Positions 6,944-13,326 of a stretch of 13,617 nt of DNA are shown here, piece by piece. A program made the position numbers and the translations under genes. This DNA comes from Fimenecus sp036652055 (GTDB taxonomy: Bacteria > Bacillota > Clostridia > Oscillospirales > Acutalibacteraceae), in the NCBI GenBank assembly GCA_036652055.1, contig JAVVWP010000038.1:1-13617 (forward strand), written 5' to 3'. The notes beneath the pieces were generated by a model. It saw nothing but the letters and a program-made list of their open reading frames with translations. It did not search any database and was not told the DNA's origin. Numbering within the stretch: the first letter of the stretch is position 1; each line of letters opens with the position of its first letter.

Positions 6944-9358
6944 TTAACACAATTTGTTAGCAATATCAACCGTTTCCTTTGCATCACCTGCATAAAAATC
7001 TGCTCCGATTTTTTTAGCATAATCAGCAGTCAAAACAGCTCCACCAACAATAATTTTGCAATTCGGGAACTTCTCTTTAAGCATTTTTATGGTAATTTCC
7101 ATATTTTTTACAGTAGTTGTCATTAAAGCACTAAGACCTATTAAAAATGGTTTGTGTATTCTTACCGCTTCAATAACTGTTTCAAAATCGACATCTTTTC
7201 CGAGGTCAATAACTGTAAATCCATAATTTTCGAGAAGAATTTTTACAATGTTTTTACCAATATCGTGAATATCACCCTTAACTGTCGCTAAAACGATTTT
7301 GCCTTTTGTTGCAGGAGATGCACTTATTGCACTTTTTATAACTTCAAACGCCCCTTCAACTGCCTGTGCTGACATAATAAGCTGTGGTAAAAATATTGTG
7401 CCATTACCAAAGCCCTCGCCAACTACATCGAGTGCAGGGATTAGAATTTCGTTTACAATTTCCATAGACTCTTTTTCTTTTAACATTGTTTCGCAGTGAA
7501 GCTTTGCTTCTTCTCTCAGCCCTGATTTAACAGCATTAAATAGCAATTCTCCTGTATTAAAGCTATTGTTTGGTTGATTTTCATTTTGCTTATTATCTGA
7601 AATTTCAACCTTTAAAACTGGTTTTTCCTCAACATATTTATTGCTGTAATTTATAAACTCCATACAATTTTTGTCACGATTTGTTAAAAGATTAAAGCAA
7701 AAAATCGCATCAGTAATAGATTTTATATTAGGATTTACTATTGGTAAATCAAGCCCTGCATTCATAGCTAAGCTTAAAAATGATGCATTAACTATTTCTC
7801 GCTGTGGCAAGCCAAACGAAATATTTGAAACCCCTAAAACTGTTTTTAGCCCTAATTTTTCTTTGACTAATTTAATTGCATTCAAGGTTTGATTTGCCCC
7901 TGACTGCTGAGCAGAAACCGTCAAAGTTAGGCAGTCGATGATTACATTTTCTTTTTTTATTCCATAGGATAATGCTTTAGCAAGGATATGTTTTGCTATT
8001 AAAAAGCGTTCTTCTGAAGACTCTGGAATTCCATTTTGGTTAAGCGTTAGACCGACAACGCAAGCACCATATTTCTTAACAATTGGCAAAATTTCATCTA
8101 AAATCTTATCTTCACCGTTTACAGAATTTACAATTGCTTTTCCATTATAAGCTCTGAGTGCTGCCTCAATTACATCTTTATTTGATGAATCTATTTGTAG
8201 TGGACAAGACACAAAACCTTGTAATGCCTTGATATTTTTAACCATAACGGCTTTTTCATCAATATCAGGCAGCCCCACATTAACATCTAAAATATCAGCT
8301 CCTGCTTCTATTTGACCGATAGCAGTTTTTAAAATATAATCGGTATTACCCGTTCTTAGTGCCTCTTTTAAAAGCTTTTTTCCTGTTGGATTAAGCCTCT
8401 CACCTATTATTTTAACTCCATCTATTACTACCGTCTGCGTTGCACTGCACACAACCGTTTTTGGCTCTATATTCTTTCTTTTTTTAAATTTATGCCCCGA
8501 GAGTTCAGCTTTTAGCTTTTCTATATATTCAGGTGTTGTTCCACAGCAGCCACCAACAACAGAAACTCCAATTTCTAATAAGGCTGACATATCTTTTGCA
8601 AACTGAGATGGAGAAAGGTCATATTCATCACTATTTAGGTTTGGAAGCCCTGCATTTGGCTTTGCAATTATTGGCAAGTTTGTGTATTGTGAAAACGATT
8701 TAATGATTTCAACAAGCTCCGTAGGAGCAAGAGAGCAGTTGACACCAATAGCATCAACGCAAAGACCATCTAAAACGATTGCCACTTCTTTTGGCGAAAC
8801 TCCTAAAAATGTTCGCATTGATTTCTTGTCTTCATTCTTTTCAAATGTCATTGTGCAAAAAATCGGCAAATTACTGTTTTCTTTTGCTGCTAAAACCGCT
8901 GCTCTCATTTCATTTAGGTCTGTCATTGTTTCGATTATTATAAGGTCGGCTTCGCAATTTTCTATTTCTTCTTTAAATATTTCATATGCTTTATCAAAAG
9001 AAAGGCTACCAATCGGCTGTAACATTTCACCAATTGGCCCAATATCAAGAGCTGTAAGACAGCCATATTGAGCTGCTACTTCTTTTGCGATTTGAACACC
9101 TGATTTTATAACTTCTTTTACTGAATATTTTGAGTTTTTTAGCTTGTATGTATTAGCACCAAAAGTGTTTGTGCTTAAAATCATAGCACCCGATTTTGCA
9201 TATTCTGTATGAATTTTTTTTATTAATTCAGGCTTTTCAATGTTATATGTTTCTGGCAATTCGCCCAATTTCAAACCGTTTTTTTGAAGCATTGTTCCCA
9301 TCGCTCCATCAAGCAGAACCCATCCATTTTCGAGTAGATTTTTTACCCTATTTTCCAC
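6944..9358 (-). CDS. metH: Cobalamin-dependent methionine synthase lacking the reactivation domain (MetH)
   Basis: Transfers the methyl group of 5-methyltetrahydrofolate to homocysteine through cobalamin. It has 804 residues, against about 1230 for E. coli MetH. Domains in order: homocysteine-binding barrel (about 5-290; WVLLDGAMGT near the start, zinc ligands C208, C271 and C272), pterin-binding barrel (about 315-570; IGERLNPTGKK, AGADILDVNVG, QIDSSN), helical cobalamin cap (about 595-675) and the B12 Rossmann domain with DIHDIG (D696, H698, G701), where H698 would ligate cobalt. The protein ends there; the AdoMet-binding activation domain is encoded separately just upstream. Start: GTG 9358 has GAGGTGA (9364-9370) correctly spaced. 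An in-frame ATG at 9391 lies upstream of this site and has no Shine-Dalgarno of its own. The first 11 bases overlap the preceding gene, suggesting translational coupling. Confidence 0.95.
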   Translation of the reverse strand: MENRVKNLLENGWVLLDGAMGTMLQKNGLKLGELPETYNIEKPELIKKIHTEYAKSGAMILSTNTFGANTYKLKNSKYSVKEVIKSGVQIAKEVAAQYGCLTALDIGPIGEMLQPIGSLSFDKAYEIFKEEIENCEADLIIIETMTDLNEMRAAVLAAKENSNLPIFCTMTFEKNEDKKSMRTFLGVSPKEVAIVLDGLCVDAIGVNCSLAPTELVEIIKSFSQYTNLPIIAKPNAGLPNLNSDEYDLSPSQFAKDMSALLEIGVSVVGGCCGTTPEYIEKLKAELSGHKFKKRKNIEPKTVVCSATQTVVIDGVKIIGERLNPTGKKLLKEALRTGNTDYILKTAIGQIEAGADILDVNVGLPDIDEKAVMVKNIKALQGFVSCPLQIDSSNKDVIEAALRAYNGKAIVNSVNGEDKILDEILPIVKKYGACVVGLTLNQNGIPESSEERFLIAKHILAKALSYGIKKENVIIDCLTLTVSAQQSGANQTLNAIKLVKEKLGLKTVLGVSNISFGLPQREIVNASFLSLAMNAGLDLPIVNPNIKSITDAIFCFNLLTNRDKNCMEFINYSNKYVEEKPVLKVEISDNKQNENQPNNSFNTGELLFNAVKSGLREEAKLHCETMLKEKESMEIVNEILIPALDVVGEGFGNGTIFLPQLIMSAQAVEGAFEVIKSAISASPATKGKIVLATVKGDIHDIGKNIVKILLENYGFTVIDLGKDVDFETVIEAVRIHKPFLIGLSALMTTTVKNMEITIKMLKEKFPNCKIIVGGAVLTADYAKKIGADFYAGDAKETVDIANKLC

Positions 9359-10046
9359 AATGCTCACCTCGCATAAAATATTTACAGTCATTTCTTAAAA
9401 GACAATCATCACATTCTCGGTAGGCTTTTTCAATTTTTTCTTTTGAAAGACCGATAATTGCTGTAACAGATTTTCGTGGTGTTAGAATTCCAGCTTCTGT
9501 CGCCATCAATCCAATTCGTTTTTGTGCATTTAATAATGTTAAAACATCTTGCTGATATGAAAGAGAAAGGTCACCATAACCAATTCCATATCGTTTTGTA
9601 ATAAAAAAGTTTTGGTTTTCATTTTTAATTATTTCTGAAATCTTTTCGCAAATTTGCTCTATATAAACAGATGCCGCAATATCTAAAATCATTTGACGCA
9701 AAACATCAAACTTCGCTCTTTCAATTATTTTATCAACTTCATTTGATAATGTAACGCAAAATACAGCGGCTTTTTCACAGCTTTTAAGGTGAGCTTTAAT
9801 CGATTTTCCCTTTAATAATAACGGCGTTTCTAAAAATTCAACTGCATTATTATCTATTCCTATATTAAAATAAGAATATAAAAAAAGAGGATTGCTTGAT
9901 TTTTCAATGATTTTTATACATTCATCACAAATCGAGATAAGATTTTTATCAACAGTAATATCGCTTTTATAGCCTAAATATTTTAGGACTTCTGATTTAT
10001 CAATTTTAATGTTTTTAAAATCATCACCGTTAATTTTTGTCACCAC
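9348..10046 (-). CDS. Stand-alone MetH reactivation (AdoMet-binding activation) domain protein
   Basis: A 232-residue protein that should bind AdoMet and remethylate inactive cob(II)alamin on the MetH encoded next to it. Residues about 85-200 resemble the C-terminal MetH activation domain. R152-x-G-x-G-Y157 is where E. coli has its AdoMet-binding RPAPGY segment, and LLNAQKRIGL followed by ILTPRKSVTAIIGL matches the later conserved block. Residues 1-80 contain VLKYLGY, often seen in such stand-alone forms of Clostridia. The C-terminus has four cysteines (C212, C215, C221, C230) that could hold zinc or an Fe-S cluster; this is inference. It begins 1 base after the metF stop with a GTG (a second GTG follows at 10043) and little Shine-Dalgarno, so translation may depend on metF. 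It overlaps the metH start by 11 bases. Thermotoga has a comparable separate protein. Confidence 0.88.
   Translation of the reverse strand: MVTKINGDDFKNIKIDKSEVLKYLGYKSDITVDKNLISICDECIKIIEKSSNPLFLYSYFNIGIDNNAVEFLETPLLLKGKSIKAHLKSCEKAAVFCVTLSNEVDKIIERAKFDVLRQMILDIAASVYIEQICEKISEIIKNENQNFFITKRYGIGYGDLSLSYQQDVLTLLNAQKRIGLMATEAGILTPRKSVTAIIGLSKEKIEKAYRECDDCLLRNDCKYFMRGEHCGK
9364..9370 (-). promoter_or_regulatory. Ribosome binding site deciding the metH start
   Basis: GAGGTGA on the minus strand lies inside the end of the reactivation gene. The GAGG core is 8 bases before the GTG at 9358, which makes that GTG, not the ATG at 9391, the likely metH start. Confidence 0.7.
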
Positions 10047-10047
10047 T

Positions 10048-10908
10048 TTATAAAAGATTTTTTATTGCTTCTGTAATTTTTATTGCAACATATGGATTAT
10101 TCATTGTATAAAGATGAATTCCATCTACTCCATTTGCTATAAGGTCAACAATTTGGTCAATCGCATATGCTATTCCTGCATCATAAAGTGCCTCTTTGTT
10201 TGAACCGTATTTATTCATAATTTTTACAAATTTGTTTGGCAGACTCGCTCCGCAAAGTGAAACTAATCGCTCAATTTGATTTACATTTACAACTGGCATA
10301 ATTCCTGCTTCAATTGGCACATTTATATTTGCAAGTCTACAATGCTCTCTAAATGCGTAAAAATATTCATTATCAAAAAACAGCTGAGAAATAAGATGGC
10401 TCGCACCGCTATCAATTTTCTTTTTAAGATTTAAAACATCTATTATATTGTTTTCGCTCTCAAAATGAGTTTCAGGGTAGCAAGCACCAGCAACCGAAAA
10501 ATCGCCATTAGCAAGTATAAATTTTGTTAAATCGCTCGCATATAAAAAGTCGGTTTTCGTTTTTATTTCAGGAATTTTATCGCCACGCAATGCCAAAATA
10601 TTTGAAACATCAGCATCTTTTAGCTGAGATAAAATTTCAATAACTTCGCTTTTTTCACTGTTTATGCAAGTTAAATGAGCAAGCGGCTCTATATTATATT
10701 TTTGTTTGATGATGCCTGCAATCTGGCAAGTTTTATTGTCAGCAATATTCCCACCTGCACCATATGTAACACTTATAAAATCAGGATTTAAGCCATAAAG
10801 CCCATCAAGTGTATTGTAAATCGTTTTTATATCATTATCCTTTTTAGGTGGAAAAACCTCAAAGGAATAAACTGTTTTTTCTTTATTGAATTTGTCGATT
10901 ATTTTCAT
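10048..10908 (-). CDS. metF: 5,10-methylenetetrahydrofolate reductase (MetF)
   Basis: Reduces methylene-tetrahydrofolate to methyl-tetrahydrofolate, the methyl donor used by MetH. The 286 residues are full length for bacterial MetF (E. coli 296). Landmarks: FEVFPPK with E17, equivalent to the catalytic Glu28 of E. coli; ISVTYGAGG; HLTC; ILALRGD, whose Asp matches E. coli D120 near the flavin; a folate/FAD region with ACYPETH and ISQLFFD; EAGIMPV; and a C-terminal GVDGIHLYTMN. It is a soluble flavoprotein. ATG 10908 has AAAGG about 11 bases upstream. It is the first gene of the methionine module; its stop is 1 base from the next gene's start. A promoter is visible at 10962-10990, with a leader of about 50 bases that is too short for a SAM or cobalamin riboswitch. 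Confidence 0.96.
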   Translation of the reverse strand: MKIIDKFNKEKTVYSFEVFPPKKDNDIKTIYNTLDGLYGLNPDFISVTYGAGGNIADNKTCQIAGIIKQKYNIEPLAHLTCINSEKSEVIEILSQLKDADVSNILALRGDKIPEIKTKTDFLYASDLTKFILANGDFSVAGACYPETHFESENNIIDVLNLKKKIDSGASHLISQLFFDNEYFYAFREHCRLANINVPIEAGIMPVVNVNQIERLVSLCGASLPNKFVKIMNKYGSNKEALYDAGIAYAIDQIVDLIANGVDGIHLYTMNNPYVAIKITEAIKNLL

Positions 10909-10961
10909 TGAATATCAGACCTTTCAACTTTTATTATGGTAATGCAAAAAGAAATTATTTT

Positions 10962-10990
10962 ATACTAACATAAAAAACACAACTTGTAAA
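10962..10990 (-). promoter_or_regulatory. Promoter for the metF-reactivation-metH operon
   Basis: On the minus strand, TTTACA (10985-10990) is separated by 17 bases from TAGTAT (10962-10967). The predicted start near 10955 gives a leader of about 47 bases. I see no terminator, riboswitch core or T-box in this leader. Confidence 0.5.
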
Positions 10991-11011
10991 GTGTATAGCT
11001 TTTTATTAGTT

Positions 11012-11103
11012 AGTGGGTGAGATCCTTCGCTTTGCTCAGGATGACACGAATTAGCATAGGTGGGCGAGACCTTTCGCTTTCTCAGGATGACACGAATTAG
11101 CAT
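11012..11103. repeat. Two tandem copies of a 46-bp element
   Basis: Copies lie at 11012-11057 and 11058-11103. Their last 20 or so bases are identical (CTCAGGATGACACGAATTAG then CAT); the first halves differ by a few substitutions and short indels. Copy 1 holds a small palindrome, ATCCT ... AGGAT with an inner GC/GC, largely lost in copy 2. The elements are more GC-rich than their surroundings and sit between the metF promoter and the terminator of the lipoprotein gene. They look like a short dispersed, non-coding repeat. Confidence 0.8.
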
Positions 11104-11143
11104 TATTCGTATTAAATTATAGTCTTTTTCTTGCTAAAATGCA

Positions 11144-11179
11144 AATATCCTCCTAACAATTTGCTGTTAGAAGGATATT
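11144..11179 (-). terminator. Terminator hairpin for the EEP lipoprotein gene
   Basis: Arms AATATCCT plus CTAACA (11144-11158) pair with 11165-11179 across a 6-base loop, with one C52/A71-type mismatch (11152/11171) on the + strand that becomes a U-G pair on the minus strand. The minus-strand tail is TTTGCATTTT, only moderately U-rich. It begins 12 bases beyond the stop codon of the gene at 11191. Confidence 0.7.
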
Positions 11180-11190
11180 ATAATTATTTC

Positions 11191-12090
11191 TTATATTTTT
11201 GCATCTAAATAAATCATTGGATGGTCAGACATATCTTCATAAAAATCGTTTGCCAATATATTAAAAGTAATCGGTTTAACTTTTCCTGTTATAAATATAT
11301 GGTCCCATGTTTCTGTTTCATAAGTTGTTTTCGGGCCAAACTTCTTTTCAACTCCGTCAACGAACTTTGAATCAACCATTCCAGAAATTTCTAAAAATTC
11401 ATTATAAGAATCCGCACATTCTTTTTTCTCTTTTTCAAAAGAATTAAAATCCCCTGCTGTAAAAACAGGAACGCCATAATCATTAGCTAACTTTGCAACA
11501 AGCTCACTTTGCTCTTTGACTTGAACTGTTCGCATTTCAATTTTACTTTCTTGCATTCCAAAATCCCAATGCGTACTTGTTACTGCAAACTTTTCACCTG
11601 TTTCAAGCTTTTCAAAAACTCCCCAAACTATGAAACGACAATTTTTATTGCTTTCCTTTGTATATCTAAAAATGCCTTGCTCTAAAAGTTTAAGAGTTTT
11701 TGTGTTATATATCATTGTTGTATAATCAGCGGGTTTTGTGTCAAGCATTGCATAAGTATCAGAAATTTGAGGTGGTAAAAGCTTATACCAATCCTTACAC
11801 ATTTCTTGAAGTGCCACAACATCTGGTGTGTAATGATGGAGAACCTCGGCAAACTGCTGAGCACGAGGCTTAACAGGAATTCCGCCCCAACCTTTGATAT
11901 GAACCAAAACATTTGACGACATAATTCTAATATTTGCCTCTTTTGACATTTCAGCATTTTCTTTTTTTAGGCTTTCAAACGCCCAATTTGGATAACAAGC
12001 AGGTTCTACCTTTGCCTTGCACCCTGTAAATCCTAAAGTCATTGTTAAACTCATCCCCAATACTATTAATAATATAATCGATTTTTTCAC
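11191..12090 (-). CDS. Endonuclease/exonuclease/phosphatase-fold lipoprotein
   Basis: A 299-residue secreted lipoprotein with the EEP (DNase I-like) fold. A basic, hydrophobic signal peptide ends in FTGC, giving a lipidated Cys at residue 24. The catalytic set of the fold is complete: N60 (SSN), E96 (ALQE), H174 (STHWD), D214 and N216 (AGDFNS), D263-H264 (WDHIF) and D289-H290 (SDHP). Members hydrolyse phosphodiester or phosphomonoester bonds in nucleic acids, phosphoinositides or sphingolipids with Mg2+; the substrate here is unknown. Start: GTG 12090 has AAGGAG (12099-12104) with 8-base spacing, while the in-frame GTG at 12099 overlaps that site. It has its own strong promoter (12146-12174) and terminator (11144-11179), so it is monocistronic. 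Like the dual metallophosphoesterase, it is an extracellular phosphohydrolase. Confidence 0.92.
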   Translation of the reverse strand: MKKSIILLIVLGMSLTMTLGFTGCKAKVEPACYPNWAFESLKKENAEMSKEANIRIMSSNVLVHIKGWGGIPVKPRAQQFAEVLHHYTPDVVALQEMCKDWYKLLPPQISDTYAMLDTKPADYTTMIYNTKTLKLLEQGIFRYTKESNKNCRFIVWGVFEKLETGEKFAVTSTHWDFGMQESKIEMRTVQVKEQSELVAKLANDYGVPVFTAGDFNSFEKEKKECADSYNEFLEISGMVDSKFVDGVEKKFGPKTTYETETWDHIFITGKVKPITFNILANDFYEDMSDHPMIYLDAKI

Positions 12091-12145
12091 GCCAATCACT
12101 CCTTAATTATTTGTGTGGTGTTTATAACGATATGTTATAATCTGT

Positions 12146-12174
12146 ATTATATCACGACTTTTTAATTTTGGCAA
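12146..12174 (-). promoter_or_regulatory. Near-consensus sigma-A promoter for the EEP lipoprotein gene
   Basis: On the minus strand, TTGCCA (12169-12174) and a perfect TATAAT (12146-12151) are separated by exactly 17 bases. Transcription would start near 12139, giving a leader of about 50 bases. The -35 box lies just beside the U-tract of the terminator at 12176-12205, so upstream transcription is stopped immediately before this promoter. Confidence 0.75.
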
Positions 12175-12175
12175 G

Positions 12176-12205
12176 AAAAAAGACCTGCTGAATTAGCAAG
12201 CCTTT
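12176..12205 (-). terminator. Minus-strand intrinsic terminator (related to the one at 13295-13326)
   Basis: On the minus strand an 11-bp stem (arms 12195-12205 and 12179-12189) closes a 5-base loop and runs into six U residues (A6 at 12176-12181). Two of the pairs are G-U on the minus strand but mismatches on the + strand, so only the minus-strand RNA folds well. The sequence is clearly related to the terminator at 13300-13326. No minus-strand gene lies immediately upstream. Confidence 0.65.
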
Positions 12206-12268
12206 AAAATATATTATAGCATTATTTTAATATTAGCAGAATTTTTTGAATTTATTTGAACTAAAACG
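12202..12268. repeat. 67-bp direct repeat, copy 1
   Basis: Matches 13181-13247 at 64 of 67 positions, the differences being at 12208, 12213 and 12258. It is AT-rich and non-coding, with the core TTATAGCATTATTTTAATAT followed by TAGCAGAATTTTTTGAATTT. Its left end abuts and slightly overlaps the terminator at 12176-12205. The two copies bracket the RNA-like unit and the small membrane-protein gene. Confidence 0.9.
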
Positions 12269-12337
12269 AAGTTTTTATTTTTCTTTTACAAGATTTTTCA
12301 CTATTTGAAGATTTAAAAGTTGAACAAAAATAAAACA

Positions 12338-12367
12338 TTGACAAAAAAATTTTTTGTGTTATTATAA
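12338..12367 (+). promoter_or_regulatory. Strong promoter for a small or leader RNA
   Basis: A perfect -35 box TTGACA (12338-12343) is followed by ATTATAAAT (12361-12369). A -10 of TTATAA at 18 bases or TATAAA at 19 bases spacing fits. Transcription would start at about 12373-12376, pointing into the structured segment at 12374-12484. Confidence 0.65.
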
Positions 12368-12373
12368 ATATAT

Positions 12374-12484
12374 AATAGAATTTGATGCTTTTCTTATCCA
12401 ATGTGCAGCTTGCGGCCTGTCATTAAAAAAAGAAACACTTATGCAAGGTAGCTGTACTTTTAAGGTAACAGCTATCTTTTTTTC
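12374..12484 (+). ncRNA. Candidate small RNA or cis-regulatory leader of unknown family
   Basis: About 110 bases lie between a strong promoter (12338-12367) and an intrinsic terminator (12445-12483), with no credible reading frame and no Shine-Dalgarno. The segment GTGCAGCT (12403-12410) can pair with AGCTGTAC (12450-12457), which is the 5' arm of the terminator. That would be an alternative, antiterminator-like fold; AGCT is self-complementary, so this could be chance. If transcription reads through, the next gene is the small membrane protein at 12644. I do not recognise a known riboswitch, 6S, SRP, tmRNA or T-box in it. Boundaries are estimated from the promoter and terminator. Confidence 0.5.
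12445..12483 (+). terminator. Intrinsic terminator or attenuator of the small RNA
   Basis: Arms GGTAGCTGT (12447-12455) and ACAGCTATC (12468-12476) form 9 pairs, including one G-U pair valid only on the + strand, extended by two A-U pairs and a partly paired loop. A run of seven T residues (12477-12483) follows directly. The G-U asymmetry indicates that the + strand is the transcribed one. Confidence 0.75.
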
Positions 12485-12506
12485 TTCTTGCGTTTCAGTT
12501 GGTAAC

Positions 12507-12542
12507 ATATATTATAGAAATCAGCCGATTTCTATAATATAT
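12507..12542. repeat. Perfect 16-bp AT-rich inverted repeat
   Basis: Arms 12507-12522 and 12527-12542 are perfectly complementary around an AGCC loop. No T-tract follows on either strand, so it is not a standard terminator. It lies between the candidate RNA and the small membrane-protein gene and could be a protein-binding operator, an RNA-stability or processing hairpin, or a remnant of a mobile element. Confidence 0.85.
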
Positions 12543-12643
12543 TCCTAAATAATTTTATAATAAAGTGGGTGAGTCCAATGCAATAGCAAATCAAAAGCAT
12601 AGGCGTCAAAAAAATAATTATTTAAAGTAAAGGAAGTTGCCTT

Positions 12644-13072
12644 ATGAAAAAGAAGATAGCTATAATTGTGTCTTGCGTCTTAGCTGTATTAGTTGTTTTG
12701 GCTGGGGTGCTTACATATTTAGCTTTTAATCCAAAAACAACGATTTCAATCGCTCACACTCCAAAGACTTCAGATAAATATTATGAATTCATTACTATGA
12801 GTTGGCAAAATATATTACCTGTTACAAAAAGCTGGAATGAGAATTTCGACAAATATCATAAGTGGAATGAAGATGTAATGAATGATTTAAGCAACAATTA
12901 TGTTTCACCAACTGATGTAAAGGCAAATGTAGAAATTAAAGATGGCAAGACAATAATAACATATTCAGGCAAGGCAACTGGCAAGGAAAGTGGCATAACC
13001 ACTGATTATAAAAAAGAGTTAATTCTTGACTACGCCTTTAGCAGAAACATTGAGATAAACAGAGTTCCATAA
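12644..13072 (+). CDS. Small membrane-anchored protein of unknown function
   Basis: A 142-residue protein I do not recognise. Residues 1-4 are basic (MKKK) and about 5-28 form one hydrophobic segment without a lipobox Cys in the right place, so it is most likely an N-terminal membrane anchor or uncleaved signal. The outer part (about 30-142) is hydrophilic, with many Trp/Tyr residues (MSWQN, KSWNENFDKYHKWNED), and a C-terminal section (NVEIKDGKTIITYSGKATG) that looks like a short beta sheet. ATG 12644 has AAAGGAAG (12629-12636) at good spacing. It is alone on this strand, downstream of the RNA-like unit and inside the 67-bp direct repeats; the hairpin at 13071-13113 would terminate it. Codon use and AT content do not differ obviously from neighbours. 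Confidence 0.8.
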   Translation: MKKKIAIIVSCVLAVLVVLAGVLTYLAFNPKTTISIAHTPKTSDKYYEFITMSWQNILPVTKSWNENFDKYHKWNEDVMNDLSNNYVSPTDVKANVEIKDGKTIITYSGKATGKESGITTDYKKELILDYAFSRNIEINRVP

Positions 13073-13113
13073 ACATATTCATAAATATTTTTATATATAA
13101 GGATATGTTTTTT
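13071..13113 (+). terminator. Probable terminator of the small membrane-protein gene
   Basis: AAACATAT (13071-13078) pairs with ATATGTTT (13103-13110) across an AT-rich 24-base interior, followed by more T residues (13111-13113). The 5' arm overlaps the stop codon TAA at 13070-13072. The stem is weak because it has little G/C. Confidence 0.5.
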
Positions 13114-13129
13114 GTGAATAAAAGTAATT

Positions 13130-13165
13130 ATACACTGTCACACAACAGCTTGTGCGACAGTGTAT
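13130..13165 (-). terminator. Stable hairpin, probable minus-strand terminator
   Basis: A 10-bp outer stem, ATACACTGTC with GACAGTGTAT, one A/C mismatch, then CACAA with TTGTG around a CAGC loop. On the minus strand the mismatch becomes G-U, so the RNA pairs throughout there. The minus-strand flank (AATTACTTTTATT) is moderately U-rich. It may be a backup terminator for transcription leaving the rRNA operon. Confidence 0.5.
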
Positions 13166-13180
13166 TTCTTTAATGTTGCG

Positions 13181-13247
13181 CTTTAAGATATGTTATAGCA
13201 TTATTTTAATATTAGCAGAATTTTTTGAATTTATTTAAACTAAAACG
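13181..13247. repeat. 67-bp direct repeat, copy 2
   Basis: The partner of 12202-12268, in the same orientation and 979 bp away, with three mismatches. It is non-coding. It lies between the hairpin at 13130-13165 and the rRNA operon terminator. A small hairpin (TCAACC/GGTTGA, 13251-13265) sits just to its right. Confidence 0.9.
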
Positions 13248-13294
13248 CTATCAACCATCGGTTGAGCCAATATATTAAAAATATGATTAAATTT

Positions 13295-13326
13295 TAAAAA
13301 AAGACCTGCTAATTTAGCAGGTCTTT
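13295..13326 (-). terminator. Terminator of the rRNA operon
   Basis: A perfect 13-bp stem with a 1-base nominal centre (arms 13300-13312 and 13314-13326); a loop of a few bases opens in practice. On the minus strand it is followed by a U-tract (A-run 13295-13302 on the + strand). It lies about 150 bases beyond the 23S rRNA 3' end and is the first strong terminator met by transcription leaving the operon. Confidence 0.85.

Noticed and set aside
6945..6960. TAACA...TGTTA as a terminator between metH and the glycosyltransferase
   Set aside because: Only a 5-bp, A/T-dominated stem with no U-tract on the minus strand; too weak to support termination.
10909..11011. SAM, cobalamin or T-box riboswitch upstream of metF
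   Set aside because: The predicted leader is only about 47 bases, and no riboswitch core or terminator/antiterminator pair is visible.
12354..12548. A 64-codon reading frame on the + strand across the RNA-like unit
   Set aside because: Its start lies inside the -35/-10 spacer of the promoter, it has no Shine-Dalgarno, it runs through a terminator and half of a perfect inverted repeat, and its composition is not protein-like.
12565..12576. GTGGGTGAGTCC as a third copy of the 46-bp element at 11012
   Set aside because: Only about 12 bases resemble the element's start, and the identical second half (CTCAGGATGACACG) is absent. This is too short to call.
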